From Streptomyces ferrugineus (lineage in GTDB: Bacteria > Actinomycetota > Actinomycetes > Streptomycetales > Streptomycetaceae), in NCBI RefSeq assembly GCF_015160855.1, contig NZ_CP063373.1, positions 6,944,001 through 7,008,000 of the forward strand: a DNA stretch of 64,000 nt, written 5' to 3'. Both the position numbers and the translations under genes were made by a program. This document shows, in pieces, positions 28,173 to 38,500 of this stretch. The notes under the pieces are model-generated. The model saw nothing but the letters and a program-made list of their open reading frames with translations. It did no database searches and was not told the DNA's origin. Every line of letters begins with the position of its first letter. Position 1 is the stretch's first letter.

Positions 28173-29298
28173 ATGGCTGACCGCCGCAAGGACCCCAACG
28201 CCTCGTTGCGCGCGGTGCGCGAGAACGAGTTGCAGATGTCCCGCCAGGAGTTCGCGAAGCTCATCGTGAAGACGAGCGAGGAGATGGGCGAGGCGGTTGC
28301 CTGCGCTCCGCGCCTGGTGGCGGCGTGGGAGGACGGGGACGTCTCGCTTCCGCGCCCGGTGTACCGGCGTATCCTCACGCGGCTGACCGGGCGCACCATG
28401 GATGAGTTGGGATTCCACCTCAGCAGCCCGGCGCGGCAGGTCGCGTCGGCAGCTGTAGCGAACGGGCCGGAACAGGAGCAAGCGGTGGACCGCCGAGCCT
28501 TCGTGATGGACGGCACGGGTGCTGCCTTGTCCCTCATCCTGATCGAGCCTGCCACGGACAAGCCACCGCGCCGGATCGGAGTCAGCGACGTCCGCGCCGT
28601 CGACCAAGCCGTCAGCAAGATCTACGCGCACGACCATGACTACGGCTCCGTCGTTCTTCGCCGCAGTGCCTCCCAGGCGCTGCACACCGCCTATCAGTGG
28701 TTGAACACGCGGGTGTTCACGGAGCGGACCGGCAGGCGGCTGCGGTCGGCGACCGGCCATCTGTCGATCGCGGCCGGGTGGCTGTCCTACGACTCCGGCC
28801 GCCCCGCCGACGCCCGCAGCCTCTACAACGAGGCGTTGGCCGCCGCCCGGATCGCCCACGACCCGGGCCCTTTGAGGGGCACGCCTTTGGCTGCCTCTCG
28901 CTCCTGGTCAAGGCATCAGGCCGTCCCCGTGAGGCGATCTCCGCAGCCCAGGGCGCGCAGACAGCGGTGAAGTCGTACGGCTCGGCGCGGATGCTCTCGT
29001 TGTTCGCGATGCGGGAGGCCGGTGGCTGGGCGCTGATGGGCGACGCGAGCGCCACAGATCAAGCGATCGTGCGTGCTCACCGCCTGTACGCCAAGGGGCC
29101 GAGCGACGCCGATCCTGACTGGCTGGAGTTCTACACGCCCGCCGAACCGGCCGGGCTCGAAGCCCTCGCGCGGGCAGACCTCGACCAGGACGACAGGGCC
29201 GCGGCCAGGGCTGAGCAGGCCGTCTTGCTGCACGGCGATCAGTTCGCACGCAATCGGGCCTTGTACCAGGCCGACGTGGCCATCCAACATGCGGTGAG
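28173..29298 (+). pseudogene. XRE-type regulator with tetratricopeptide-like C-terminus, frameshifted and truncated
   Basis: The start MADRRKDPNASLRAVRENELQMS is the usual N-terminus of large Streptomyces XRE regulators, followed by the helical repeats (HTAYQWLNTRVF, HLSIAAGWLSYDSGRPADARSLY). Near 28865-28875 the frame changes by one base and continues as EGHAFGCLSLLVKASGRP. The match ends abruptly after QADVAIQHAVR at about 29298. The gene is divergent from the chimeric ORF, its usual partner. Confidence 0.7.
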
Positions 29299-29431
29299 GA
29301 GTCGCTCATTGGGTGCGGGGCCTTGGGATGGCTGGTACGTCATCGCTCCGGTGGACGCGTGTCACAGCTTGCACGTGCGACGGGAGTGGACCGTTCCGGG
29401 GCGATGACGCGATTTTCCGCTGTATTCGGAA

Positions 29432-30175
29432 TCAGGTCTCCGGGGCCAGGCAGGCTGGGACGGGGTTAGCGGAGGGCGCCGGGTCGGCGAGGTCGGCGGC
29501 GGCGCGTTCCGGGCCGAGGAAGGGGGCCAGTACGGAGAAGGCCAGGCCGGGCAGCAGGCCGGGCAGCTCGGCGGTTCGGTCGGCGGCGATCCGCCGGTAG
29601 ATCGCGGAGTACACCCCGCCGATCACCATGTCGACCAACTCCTCGGTCGGGATGGGAAGTTCGACCTCGTGCAGGTCGGTGAAGAAGTCCCGGAAGCGGG
29701 CCAGCAGCTCCTCGCGTGCCTCCCGCCCGGCCGGGCCGACCGCGTCGATCTCCACGATGGCCATGGCGGCGAATTCGGGCGCGTTGGCGAGGATGTCGAG
29801 CAGCGCGCCGAGCCCGGCGCGCACCCGGCCCGGCCAGTCGGAGGCCTGGGCGTGGGCCTCCTCCATGGCGCTGAAGACCAGGGAGGTGCCGTACTGGTGG
29901 GCAGCGAGGAAGGCATCCTCCTTGCCCTTGAACAGCTCGTAGAAGACCGGCCTGGTCACGCCTGCCGCCTGGCAGATGTCGCTGACCCGGGTGCGGGCGT
30001 AGCCGACCTGGGCGACGGTGCGGACGAAGCCGTCCAGGAGCCGGTCGCGCTGGTTGGCGGCGACCACCTCGGGCGGGGTGCGGCGCGGTCCACGCCGCAG
30101 GGAACGCTCCGGATCGCGTCCCGCGCGGGTACCGGGCAGCACCAGCGGAGGCCGCGCCGACGAGCCTGCTGCCAT
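29432..30175 (-). CDS. TetR-family transcriptional regulator
   Basis: A 247-residue TetR repressor. ATG 30175 has GAGGAAGGA 7 nt upstream. After ~45 basic residues the HTH reads VSDICQAAGVTRPVFYELFKGKEDAFLAAH, followed by an all-helical ligand domain. It is divergent from the secreted-protein/polyester-hydrolase operon and 2.4 kb from the PKS operon. A palindrome TCTGAC-N5-GTCAGCG is present upstream of both operons, with a CCGTCAG half-site in its own upstream region, so it probably controls all three. A GCGCGCGC-rich hairpin (30197-30220) lies in its leader. Confidence 0.88.
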   Translation of the reverse strand: MAAGSSARPPLVLPGTRAGRDPERSLRRGPRRTPPEVVAANQRDRLLDGFVRTVAQVGYARTRVSDICQAAGVTRPVFYELFKGKEDAFLAAHQYGTSLVFSAMEEAHAQASDWPGRVRAGLGALLDILANAPEFAAMAIVEIDAVGPAGREAREELLARFRDFFTDLHEVELPIPTEELVDMVIGGVYSAIYRRIAADRTAELPGLLPGLAFSVLAPFLGPERAAADLADPAPSANPVPACLAPET

Positions 30176-30234
30176 TCCGCATCCTTCCTCGAACTTGCGC
30201 GCGCCTTCTTGTGCGCGCGCCTTGACTTGAATAC

Positions 30235-30241
30235 CCGTCAG
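30235..30241 (-). promoter_or_regulatory. CCGTCAG half-site upstream of tetR
   Basis: This 7-mer is shared with the PKS operator (32465-32471) and with 30300-30306. It could support weak autoregulation. Confidence 0.35.
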
Positions 30242-30346
30242 GTTTACAACTCTCACAGGTTTTCTTCTCGTGCGGCCCGCGGTCGTAGAGCAGCCGGGGC
30301 CGTCAGTGTCACGCACCCTGCAAGGCCGCAACAAGTGCACCGAGTC

Positions 30347-30364
30347 TCTGACGCCAAGTCAGCG
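30347..30364. promoter_or_regulatory. Putative TetR operator upstream of secreted-enzyme operon
   Basis: TCTGAC-GCCAA-GTCAGCG is identical in both arms to TCTGAC-AGACC-GTCAGCG at 32456-32473; only the 5-nt spacer differs. It lies about 125 bp before the start of the secreted protein gene and about 170 bp from tetR. Confidence 0.6.
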
Positions 30365-30411
30365 ACCGGGCCGGTCCGGCCGTTCCATCTCACCCGGGAA
30401 CGGCGATGCGC

Positions 30412-30446
30412 GGGCCGCTGCCCCACTCCCCCGGGGGCAGCGGCCC
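30412..30446 (+). promoter_or_regulatory. Perfect 13-bp hairpin in leader of secreted protein gene
   Basis: GGGCCGCTGCCCC (30412-30424) and GGGGCAGCGGCCC (30434-30446) form a perfect stem with a 9-nt loop, ending 40 nt before the ATG. It could act as an attenuator, an RNA stabiliser, or a terminator of an upstream transcript. Confidence 0.5.
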
Positions 30447-30486
30447 GGCCCTGCTCACCACCCATGCAAGTAGAAGAGGAACCCGC

Positions 30487-31149
30487 ATGCGCAGATACGC
30501 CCTTTCCACCCTGGTCGCCACGGCCGCCTCGACGGCCCTGGCCATCCTCCCGGCCACCGCCGCCTCGGCGGACACTGCCGTGCTCACCTACGGCAGTGCC
30601 GACGGCAACGCCGTCTCCGTCGGCGACGTACTCACCGCGTCGTTGGCGAGCGGCACCAACGCCACCCTCGCCACCAGCAGCGACGGCACCTCCGGCATCA
30701 CCTGCACCGAATCGACACTCTCCGCCACGGTGACGGCGAACCCCGCCGCCCCGGGCACCGCCACCGAGTCCGCGACCTCCCAGACCTTCAAAGGCTGCAC
30801 CAGCAACACCTTCGGCGTCCTCGGGGTGCAGAGCATCACCGTCGATGACCTGCCCTACAGCACAGCCGCCTCCTCCGACGGCACCGTCACGGTGACCGCG
30901 GCCCCGGGCAGGGCGATCCAGACCACGGTGGCGCTCTCCACTCTGCTGGGCTCCATCACCTGTGTCTACCAGGCGCCCAGCCTCTCCGCGGTGAGCTCCA
31001 ACAGCGACAACAGTCTGACCTTCACCAACCAGGAGTTCACCAAGGTCTCCGGCTCGGCGCTGTGCACAGCCAACGGCTACTTCACCGCCACCTACGCCCC
31101 CGTGGTCGACAGCAGCGTCAGCGGCTCTCCCGCCATCTACACCAACTGA
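30487..31149 (+). CDS. Secreted protein of unknown function
   Basis: A 220-residue exported protein; the signal peptide MRRYALSTLVATAASTALAI ends near AASADT. The mature part is Ser/Thr/Ala-rich and predicted all-beta. It has four cysteines (GITCTES, FKGCTSN, SITCVYQ, SALCTAN), which could form two disulfides. GAGGAA precedes the ATG. It is followed after 22 bp by the polyester hydrolase, so the two are probably one operon. It resembles uncharacterised Streptomyces 'Tat pathway signal sequence domain' proteins. A role in adhesion to a surface or polymer is possible but unproven. Confidence 0.75.
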   Translation: MRRYALSTLVATAASTALAILPATAASADTAVLTYGSADGNAVSVGDVLTASLASGTNATLATSSDGTSGITCTESTLSATVTANPAAPGTATESATSQTFKGCTSNTFGVLGVQSITVDDLPYSTAASSDGTVTVTAAPGRAIQTTVALSTLLGSITCVYQAPSLSAVSSNSDNSLTFTNQEFTKVSGSALCTANGYFTATYAPVVDSSVSGSPAIYTN

Positions 31150-31171
31150 CAGCCCGGCCGAGAGGACTTCC

Positions 31172-32035
31172 GTGAAACTGCTCCCGTTCCGAGCACTCAT
31201 GGCGATCGTCGCGGTCGTCATGGCGACCGCCCTCGCCACCCCCGCCCAGGCTGATTCCCACAACCCCTACGAGCGCGGCCCGGCCCCGACCCTGGAGAGC
31301 ATCACCGCCGAAACCGGTCCCTTCGACATCGACTCGGTCACCGTGCCGGCAGGCAGCGGCCAGGGCTTCAACAACGGCACCATCTACTACCCCACCGACA
31401 CCAGCGAGGGCACCTTCGGTGCCATCGTCATCATGCCCGGCTTCCTCGCCTCGCAGTCGGACATCGCCTGGTACGGACCCCGGCTGGCTTCCCAGGGCTT
31501 CGTGGTGATGACCCTGGACACCAATGCGCTGTGGGACTTCCCCACAGACCGCAGTAAACAGCAACTCGCCGCACTCACCTATCTGACGGCCCAGAGCACG
31601 GTGAAGAACCGGATCGACCCCGACCGGCTGGCCGTGATGGGCTGGTCGATGGGCGGCGGCGGCTCGCTGCAGAGCGCGGCGAACACCCCGTCGCTCAAGG
31701 CGGCCATCCCGCTGGCACCCTGGGACCTCAACGACGTCTCCAGCCAGATCACGGTCCCCACCATGATCTTCGGCGCCGACGGTGACACCGTCGCCTCCGT
31801 CGACGACTTCGCCCTGCCCTTCTACAACGGGCTGGCCAACGCCCCCGACAAGTCACTCATCGTGCTCAAGGACACCGACCACTTCACCTTCACCGACCCG
31901 AACACCACGATCGCCCAGTACAGCGTCTCCTGGCTGAAGCGCTTCGTCGACAACGACACCCGCTACGACCAGTTCCTCTGCCCAACCCCCAACGACCCCA
32001 ACACGGTCTTCTTCCAGATCACCTGCCCGCTGTAA
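31172..32035 (+). CDS. Secreted cutinase / PET-hydrolase-type polyester hydrolase
   Basis: A 287-residue exported alpha/beta hydrolase closely following actinobacterial cutinases and bacterial PETases. A signal peptide (to ~residue 27) is followed by NPYERGPAPTLESI, NNGTIYYPTDTSEGTFGA and ASQGFVVMTLDT. The nucleophile elbow is GWSMGGGGSLQSAAN (Ser159), with Trp184 in APWD, Asp205 (ADGDT), His237 (DTDHFTF), and WLKRFVDNDTRYDQFLC. The C-terminal disulfide would be Cys270-Cys285. The second disulfide of Ideonella PETase is absent. GTG 31172 follows GAGAGGA. The family hydrolyses cutin, synthetic polyesters and triacylglycerols outside the cell. Confidence 0.92.
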   Translation: MKLLPFRALMAIVAVVMATALATPAQADSHNPYERGPAPTLESITAETGPFDIDSVTVPAGSGQGFNNGTIYYPTDTSEGTFGAIVIMPGFLASQSDIAWYGPRLASQGFVVMTLDTNALWDFPTDRSKQQLAALTYLTAQSTVKNRIDPDRLAVMGWSMGGGGSLQSAANTPSLKAAIPLAPWDLNDVSSQITVPTMIFGADGDTVASVDDFALPFYNGLANAPDKSLIVLKDTDHFTFTDPNTTIAQYSVSWLKRFVDNDTRYDQFLCPTPNDPNTVFFQITCPL

Positions 32036-32064
32036 CCCCAGCGGATGCAACCCAGCGGAAGCGT

Positions 32065-32100
32065 GGCAGGCACGGGCCCCCACGGTCATCCGTGCCTGCC
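32065..32100 (+). terminator. Hairpin terminator after polyester hydrolase
   Basis: GGCAGGCACGG (32065-32075) pairs perfectly with CCGTGCCTGCC (32090-32100) around a 14-nt loop, 30 bp after the hydrolase stop. No T-run. Confidence 0.65.
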
Positions 32101-32450
32101 GCGAACGCGAACAGGACGGCGGCAGGCAGGGGGGCGGACCGGACACGGCCCCGGCGGGGGTCCGTGGTCTCTCGCGGGTGTTCTCTCGATCTGTGGACAT
32201 GGAACCTTGAAGAAGTCCCATCATCCCAGGTCAGAGGGCATCCGCACCCTCATGTCCAGGCTCTGGACCGGCTATTGATCGGTGGATCAAGGCTAGAGGC
32301 CGCGCGGACAGGCGTGCGGTCCCGGCCGGTGGTCATGCTGATTTCCGACATCAACGACATGGCCGAGCTCTGCGGCGACCCGGTCCGGCTCGTTGCGGTT
32401 CTTGTTCACTGATCGGTGTCGGAGGTGCAGCCAGATATCTGACTACCCAT
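32101..32450. other. Gene-free leader region before PKS operon
   Basis: About 350 bp with no credible ORF. Composition is somewhat less GC-rich than the flanks. It ends in the PKS promoter; upstream regulatory sites may lie here, but none stands out except a TATCTGAC copy at 32436-32443. Confidence 0.4.
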
Positions 32451-32473
32451 TAGTATCTGACAGACCGTCAGCG
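32451..32473 (+). promoter_or_regulatory. PKS operon promoter with putative TetR operator
   Basis: TAGTAT (32451-32456) is a good -10 box; no clear -35 is seen. Directly downstream is TCTGAC-AGACC-GTCAGCG (32456-32473), which would cover the start of transcription and so block it when bound. A partial direct repeat TATCTGAC lies 19 bp upstream. Confidence 0.6.
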
Positions 32474-32551
32474 CCAAAGGCGCGCGGCGTGCGCCGAATC
32501 TGCTCGTCCCGATCGCAGACCCCCCTCGATCGCACAGAGGAGCCTCCCCCC

Positions 32552-35500
32552 ATGACGCACACCGTTATCGGCGTCAGCCCGCTGGGTGCACCGGACCCCC
32601 GCCTCGTCGCCGCCGTCTGCCGGGCCGGTGGGTCCGGTGTCCTCGACCTCGGCCCGGGCGCCCGCGCCGCCCGCGAGGCCCTGACCCTCGTGCGGCAGTG
32701 GGCCCCCGGCCGCCACGGCGTGCGGGTCCCCGCCGACTGTGCGCTGTGCCCCGGAGAGCTGTGGGCCCCGGCGCCCGCCGGAACGCGTCGCACCGCGGAC
32801 CCGGCCGCAGCCGGACCGTGCACCGTGCTCCTCGCCCCCGACGCGCCCTGGACCGTCGCCGGGGTCCGGGCCGCCGCCCGCGCCGCCGCCGCGGACCCCG
32901 CCGTACTTGCCGAGGTCCGCGGCACCGACGAGGCCGTCCGGGCCGTGGCCGACGGTGCCACCGGGCTCGTCGTGCGCGGCGAGGAGTCCGGCGGCCCCTG
33001 CGGCGAACACTCCACCTTCGTGCTGCTCCAGCGCATCCTCGGCGCCCTGCCGGCCGACCTGCCGGTGTGGGCCTGCGGCGGCATCGGGCCGCACACCGCG
33101 GCCGCCGCCGTGCTCGCGGGCGCCCGTGGAGTCGTACTGGACATCCAGCTCGCACTGCTCGACGAGGCCGGTACGGCCCCCGCGGCCGCCGGTCTGCTGC
33201 GCGCCGCCGACGGCACCGAGACCGTCGTCGTCGACGGCCGCCGGGTGCTCGACCGGAGCCGCCCCGGCCTCCCGGCCGTCCTGCGCGACCGGCCCCTGCC
33301 GCTGGGCCAGGACGCCTTTCTCGCCGCCCGGTTCGCCGAGCGGTACGGCACCGTGGACCGCGCCCTCGCCGCCGTCACGGAGGGCATCGACGCCGCCGTG
33401 GCGGACGACGGCGCCGTGCTGCGCGGCGGCTCGCCGATGTGCCGGGCGCTCGGCACCGCGCTGCCGGTCGTCCAGGGCCCGATGACCCGGGTCAGCGACC
33501 AGGCGCGGTTCGCGGCGGCCGTCGCGGACGGCGGCGGACTGCCGTTCGTCGCGCTCGCCCTGGCCGGGCCCGAGCAGACCCGCACCCTGCTCGAGCAGAC
33601 CAAGTCCGCGCTCGGCGACCGCTCCTGGGGCGTCGGCATCCTCGGCTTCGTTCCGGAAGAGACACGCACCGCCCAACTGGAGGCCATCCGTGAGCTGCGC
33701 CCCAGCCACGCCGTCATCGCGGGCGGCCGTCCCTCCCAGGCGGCCGCTCTGGAGGCCGAGGGCATCCGTACCTTTCTGCACGTGCCGTCGCCCGGGCTGC
33801 TCGGCCAGTTCCTGGCGGCCGGCGTCCGGCGCTTCGTCTTCGAGGGCGCCGAGTGCGGCGGGCACATCGGGCCGCGCAACAGCTTCCCGCTCTGGGAGGC
33901 GCAACTGGCCGTCCTGGAGGACTTCCTCGACGCGGCGGCCGACGACGGTCACGCCGATGGCGGTGACGCCGCCGACCCACAGGACGTACAGGTGCTGTTC
34001 GCGGGCGGCATCCACGACGAGCGCTCCGCCGCCATGGTCGCCGCGCTCGCCGCCCCGCTCACCACCCGCGGTGCCACCGTCGGCGTTCTGATGGGCACCG
34101 GCTACCTCTTCACCGAGGAGGCCGTCGACTGCGGCGCCATCCGGCCGCTGTTCCAGCGCGCGGCCTTGGACGCCAGGTCGACCGCGCTCCTGCACACCGC
34201 GCCCGGCCACACCACCCGCTGCCTGCCCAGCGCGTTCAGCGACACGTACCAGGAGGTCAAGGACGAGCTGCGGACTCAGGGGATACCCGAGCGGCAGGTC
34301 TGGCAGGAGCTGGAGCGGCTCAACGTCGGCCGCCTGCGCATCGCCAGCAAGGGCGTCGAGCGGGTCGGCGACGAGCTCCTCGACGTCGACGAGGAGCGCC
34401 AGCGCGAAGCGGGCATGTTCATGGCCGGCGAGGTCGCCGTGCTCCGCTCCGCCGTCACCACCGTCGCCGCCCTGCACCACGCGGTCACCGACGGGGCCGC
34501 CGGCTTCTACGGGCGCCGCACCGCCGAACTCGCCGCTGACGTCCGCGACGCGGGCGGTACGGTACCCGCGCGGAACCCGGCCCCCGCTCCCGAACCGCTC
34601 GACATCGCCGTCGTCGGCATGGCCGGCATGTTCCCCGGCGCCGCCGACCTGCCCGCCTACTGGGCCCAGGTGCTCGCCGGCGCCGACGCGATCACCGAGG
34701 TCCCGGACACCCGCTGGGATCCCGCGCTGCACTTCGGCGCGGACGCCGAGGCGGACGACGTGTCCGCGTCCAAGTGGGGCGGTTTCCTGCCTCCGATCCC
34801 CTTCGACCCGCTGGCCTACGGAATCCCGCCCGCCTCCCTGGCCGCCATCGAACCCGTCCAGCTCCTCGCCCTGGAGGCGGCCAGGCGGGCGCTCGCCGAC
34901 GCCGGGCTCGACCGCCGGGCCTTCCCGCGCGAGCGCACCTGCGTCGTCTTCGGTGCCGAGGCGGGCAGCGACATCTCCGGCGCCGCGACGCTGCGGAGCG
35001 TCCTGCCCTCGTACGTCGGCCGCCTTCCCGAGGACCTGGAGGAGCAGCTCCCGAAGCTCACCGAGGACTCCTTCCCCGGCATGCTCGCCAACGTCATCGC
35101 CGGCCGGATCGCCAACCGGCTCGACCTCGGCGGCGCCAACTACACCGTCGACGCCGCCTGCGCCTCCTCCCTGGCCGCCGTCGACGCCGCCTGCAAGGAA
35201 CTGGCCTGCGGTGCCGCCGACGTGGCCCTGTGCGGCGGCGCCGACCTGCACAACGGCATCAACGACTACCTGCTCTTCTCCTCCGCGCACGCGCTGTCGC
35301 CCACCGGCCGCTGCCGCACTTTCGACGCGGCCGCCGACGGCATCGCACTCGGCGAGGGCGTCGCCTGTCTCGTACTCAAGCGCCGCGCCGACGCCGAGCG
35401 GGACGGCGACCGGATCTACGCCGTCATCGAGGGCGTCGGCAGCGCCAGCGACGGCCGCTCCCTCGGCCTGACCGCGCCCCGCCCCGAGGGCCAGCGCGCC

Positions 35501-38500
35501 GCCCTGGAACGCGCCTACGCGCAGGCCCGCGTCTCGCCCGCCGAGGTCGGCCTGATCGAGGCCCACGGCACCGGCACCGTCGTCGGTGACCGCACCGAAC
35601 TCAGCACGCTCACCCGGCTGTTCGAGGAGGCCGGGGCCGCGCCCGGCAGCTGCGTCGTGGGCTCCGTCAAGTCCCAGATCGGGCACACCAAGTGCGCCGC
35701 CGGTCTCGCCGGACTGATCAAGACCGCGCTCGCCCTGCATACCGGGGTGCGCCCGCCCACCCTGCATATCGACGTGCCCAACCCCGTCTGGACCGGCCCC
35801 GACAGCCCGTTCGTCTTCCACAGCGAGGCCCGGCCCTGGGCCGAGCCCGCCGCTCGCCGTGTCGCCGGGGTGAGCGCCTTCGGATTCGGCGGCACCAACT
35901 TCCACGTGGTGCTGCGGGCCCACGCCGACGCCGGAGCGCCGCCTCGCCAGAGCCACGACGTTTGGCCCGCCGAGCTGTTCGTCTTCCGCACCCACGCAGC
36001 GGCCGAGGAGCTCGCCGGCCTCGCGGCGAGCGGCCACTGGCGGCTGCGGGACCTGGCGCGTACCGCCGCACAGCGCGCGGAGACCGGTCCGGGCCCGCTC
36101 CTCGGTGCCGTGGTCGCCGAGTCCGTCACCGAACTCCCGCACCTGATACGGGACCTACTCGACGGCACACCCGGGAGAAGCGGAGTGTTCCCGGCCAAAG
36201 GCGCCCCCGCCGGGGCGGCCGACGGCAACGGCAACGACGGTGGCGAAAGCAACGACGGTGGCAAGGTGGCGTTCCTCTTTCCCGGCCAGGGCAGCCAGCG
36301 CCCCGGCATGTTCGCCGAGCTGTTCACCGCCTTCCCCGAACTCGGCCGCCACCTGTACCACGCCCCGGCCGCCGCCCTCTTCCCGCCCGCCGCCTTCGAC
36401 GCCGCCGAACGCGCCGCACAGGCCGCCCGGCTCACCGACACCCGCCACGCCCAGCCCGCGCTCGGGGCGGTCGGCCTCGCCGCGTACGACACCCTCACCG
36501 CGGTCGGTGTCCGCCCCGACATGGCGGCAGGGCACTCCTACGGCGAACTCGTCGCGCTCTGCGCCGCGGGCGCCCTCGACCCCGACACGCTCGGTGACCT
36601 CAGCCGGGAGCGGGCCGAGGCGATCCTCGCCGCGATCGGCGCACAGGGGTCCGATCCCGGCACCATGGCCGCCGCCGTGGCCTCCGCCGAGCAGGTGACC
36701 CGGGTGCTCGCCGGGGCAGGCCTGGCCGAGCGGGTCGTCGTCGCCAACCACAACGCGCCGGCACAGAGCGTGCTCTCGGGCCCGAGGGACGCCGTCGCCG
36801 AAGCCGTCGACGCGCTCACCGCCGCCGGGTTCGCCGTCCGCCCGCTGCCCGTCGCCTGCGCCTTCCACAGCCCGCTGGTCGCCGGGGCCGTTTCCCGCTT
36901 CGCCGAGATCCTGACGGCGTACACCGTGCGCGGCCCCGAGTTCCCGGTCTGGGCCAATCTCACCGGCACCCGCTATGCCGGGGACCCCGCCCGGATACGG
37001 GCCGGCCTCGCCGAGCAGATCGCCGCCCCCGTCCGTTTCGCCGAGCAGATCGAGGCGATGTACGACGCCGGGGCGCGGATCTTCGTCGAGTGCGGGCCCG
37101 GCACCGTGCTCACCGGTCTGGTCGGCCAGATCCTCGGCGACCGGCCGCATGTCGCCGTCCCGTTCGAACCCCGCCCCGACGCGGGCCTGCGCGGCCACCT
37201 CGAGGCCCTGGCCCGGCTCGCCGCGGCCGGTGTCCCGGTGGCGCCCGCACGGCTCTTCAGCGGACGCGACACGGCACTCGCCGACCCGGCCGCCGTGCCG
37301 GAGCGGCCCGGCTGGACGGTCGACGGCCACCTCGTACGCACGGCGGACGGCCGGCCGGTGCCGGGAGCGCTGCGCCCGGCCCGGCGCATCTCGGGCATCC
37401 CGCGGGCCGGAGAGCGGACCAGTGAGGCGACGACGATGGGCGAACGGGAAGAACTGCTCCGGGAGTTCCTGCGCAACAGCCGGGAGATGCTGGCCGCACA
37501 ACGGGACGTGCTCCTCGGCTACTTCGGGGCTCCGCCCGCGCCGCAGGCGGCTCCGCCGACCCCCGAACCCCTTCCGGCCCCGGCTCCGGCCCCTCTCGCT
37601 GCGGCTCCGGCCCCCGCTCCCGCTCCGGTGGGGGTGGATGTGCTGGCCGAGGTGCTGGCGGTGATCGCTGAACGTACGGGATATCCGGTGGAGATGGTGG
37701 GGGCGGAGTCGGATCTGGAGGCGGATCTGAGTGTGGATTCGATCAAGCGGACGGAGATCGCCGGGGAGCTGGGACGGCGGCTGCTGGGCTCGGGTGCGGA
37801 TCTGCGGTCGTTGCCGGACGCGGACCTGGAGGAGCTGACCCGGGAGCGCACCGCCGCCGGGATCGCCGACTGGCTGCGGGCCCGCGCGAAGGCGCTCGCC
37901 GACCCGGACCCGGCACCCGCCCTCGCCACCTCGGCCCCCGTCGCCGAGGAGTCCCCCGACCCGCTCACCGGCCAGGCTCCCCACCGCTATCTGCTGCGGC
38001 CCGCCCCGCTCGACCCGGCGCCCGTGCCCGGCGCCGAAGGCGCGGCACAGCTGCGCGGGAAGCGGTTCCTGATCGTCGCGGACGACACGCCACTCGCACG
38101 GGCACTCGTCACCCGGCTCACCGCACTCGGCGCGCTCGCCGCCCGTGGCGGCCCGGACACCGCACAGCTCGCCGGGCACACCGGCCCGGTCGACGGAGTG
38201 CTGCACCTGGGCGCTCTCGCGGGTGCGGAACAGCAACTGCTGCCCGCCAAGCTCACCGTGCTCCAGGAACTGCTGCTGCGCGGCCCGCGCCGGCTGCTCT
38301 GCCCCCGCCTCCCCGACGACACCAGCGGCATCGACGGCTTCGTGCGCACCGCGGCCCGCGAATACCTCGACACCGTGGTCCGCACCGTGGAGCTCGACCC
38401 CGACGAGCCCGCCACCGAGCAGGCCGAGGCACTCGTCGGGGAACTGCTGGCGCCCGACCGGGAGCCCGTCGTGCTGCGCACCCGCGGCGTCCGCCGCGCC

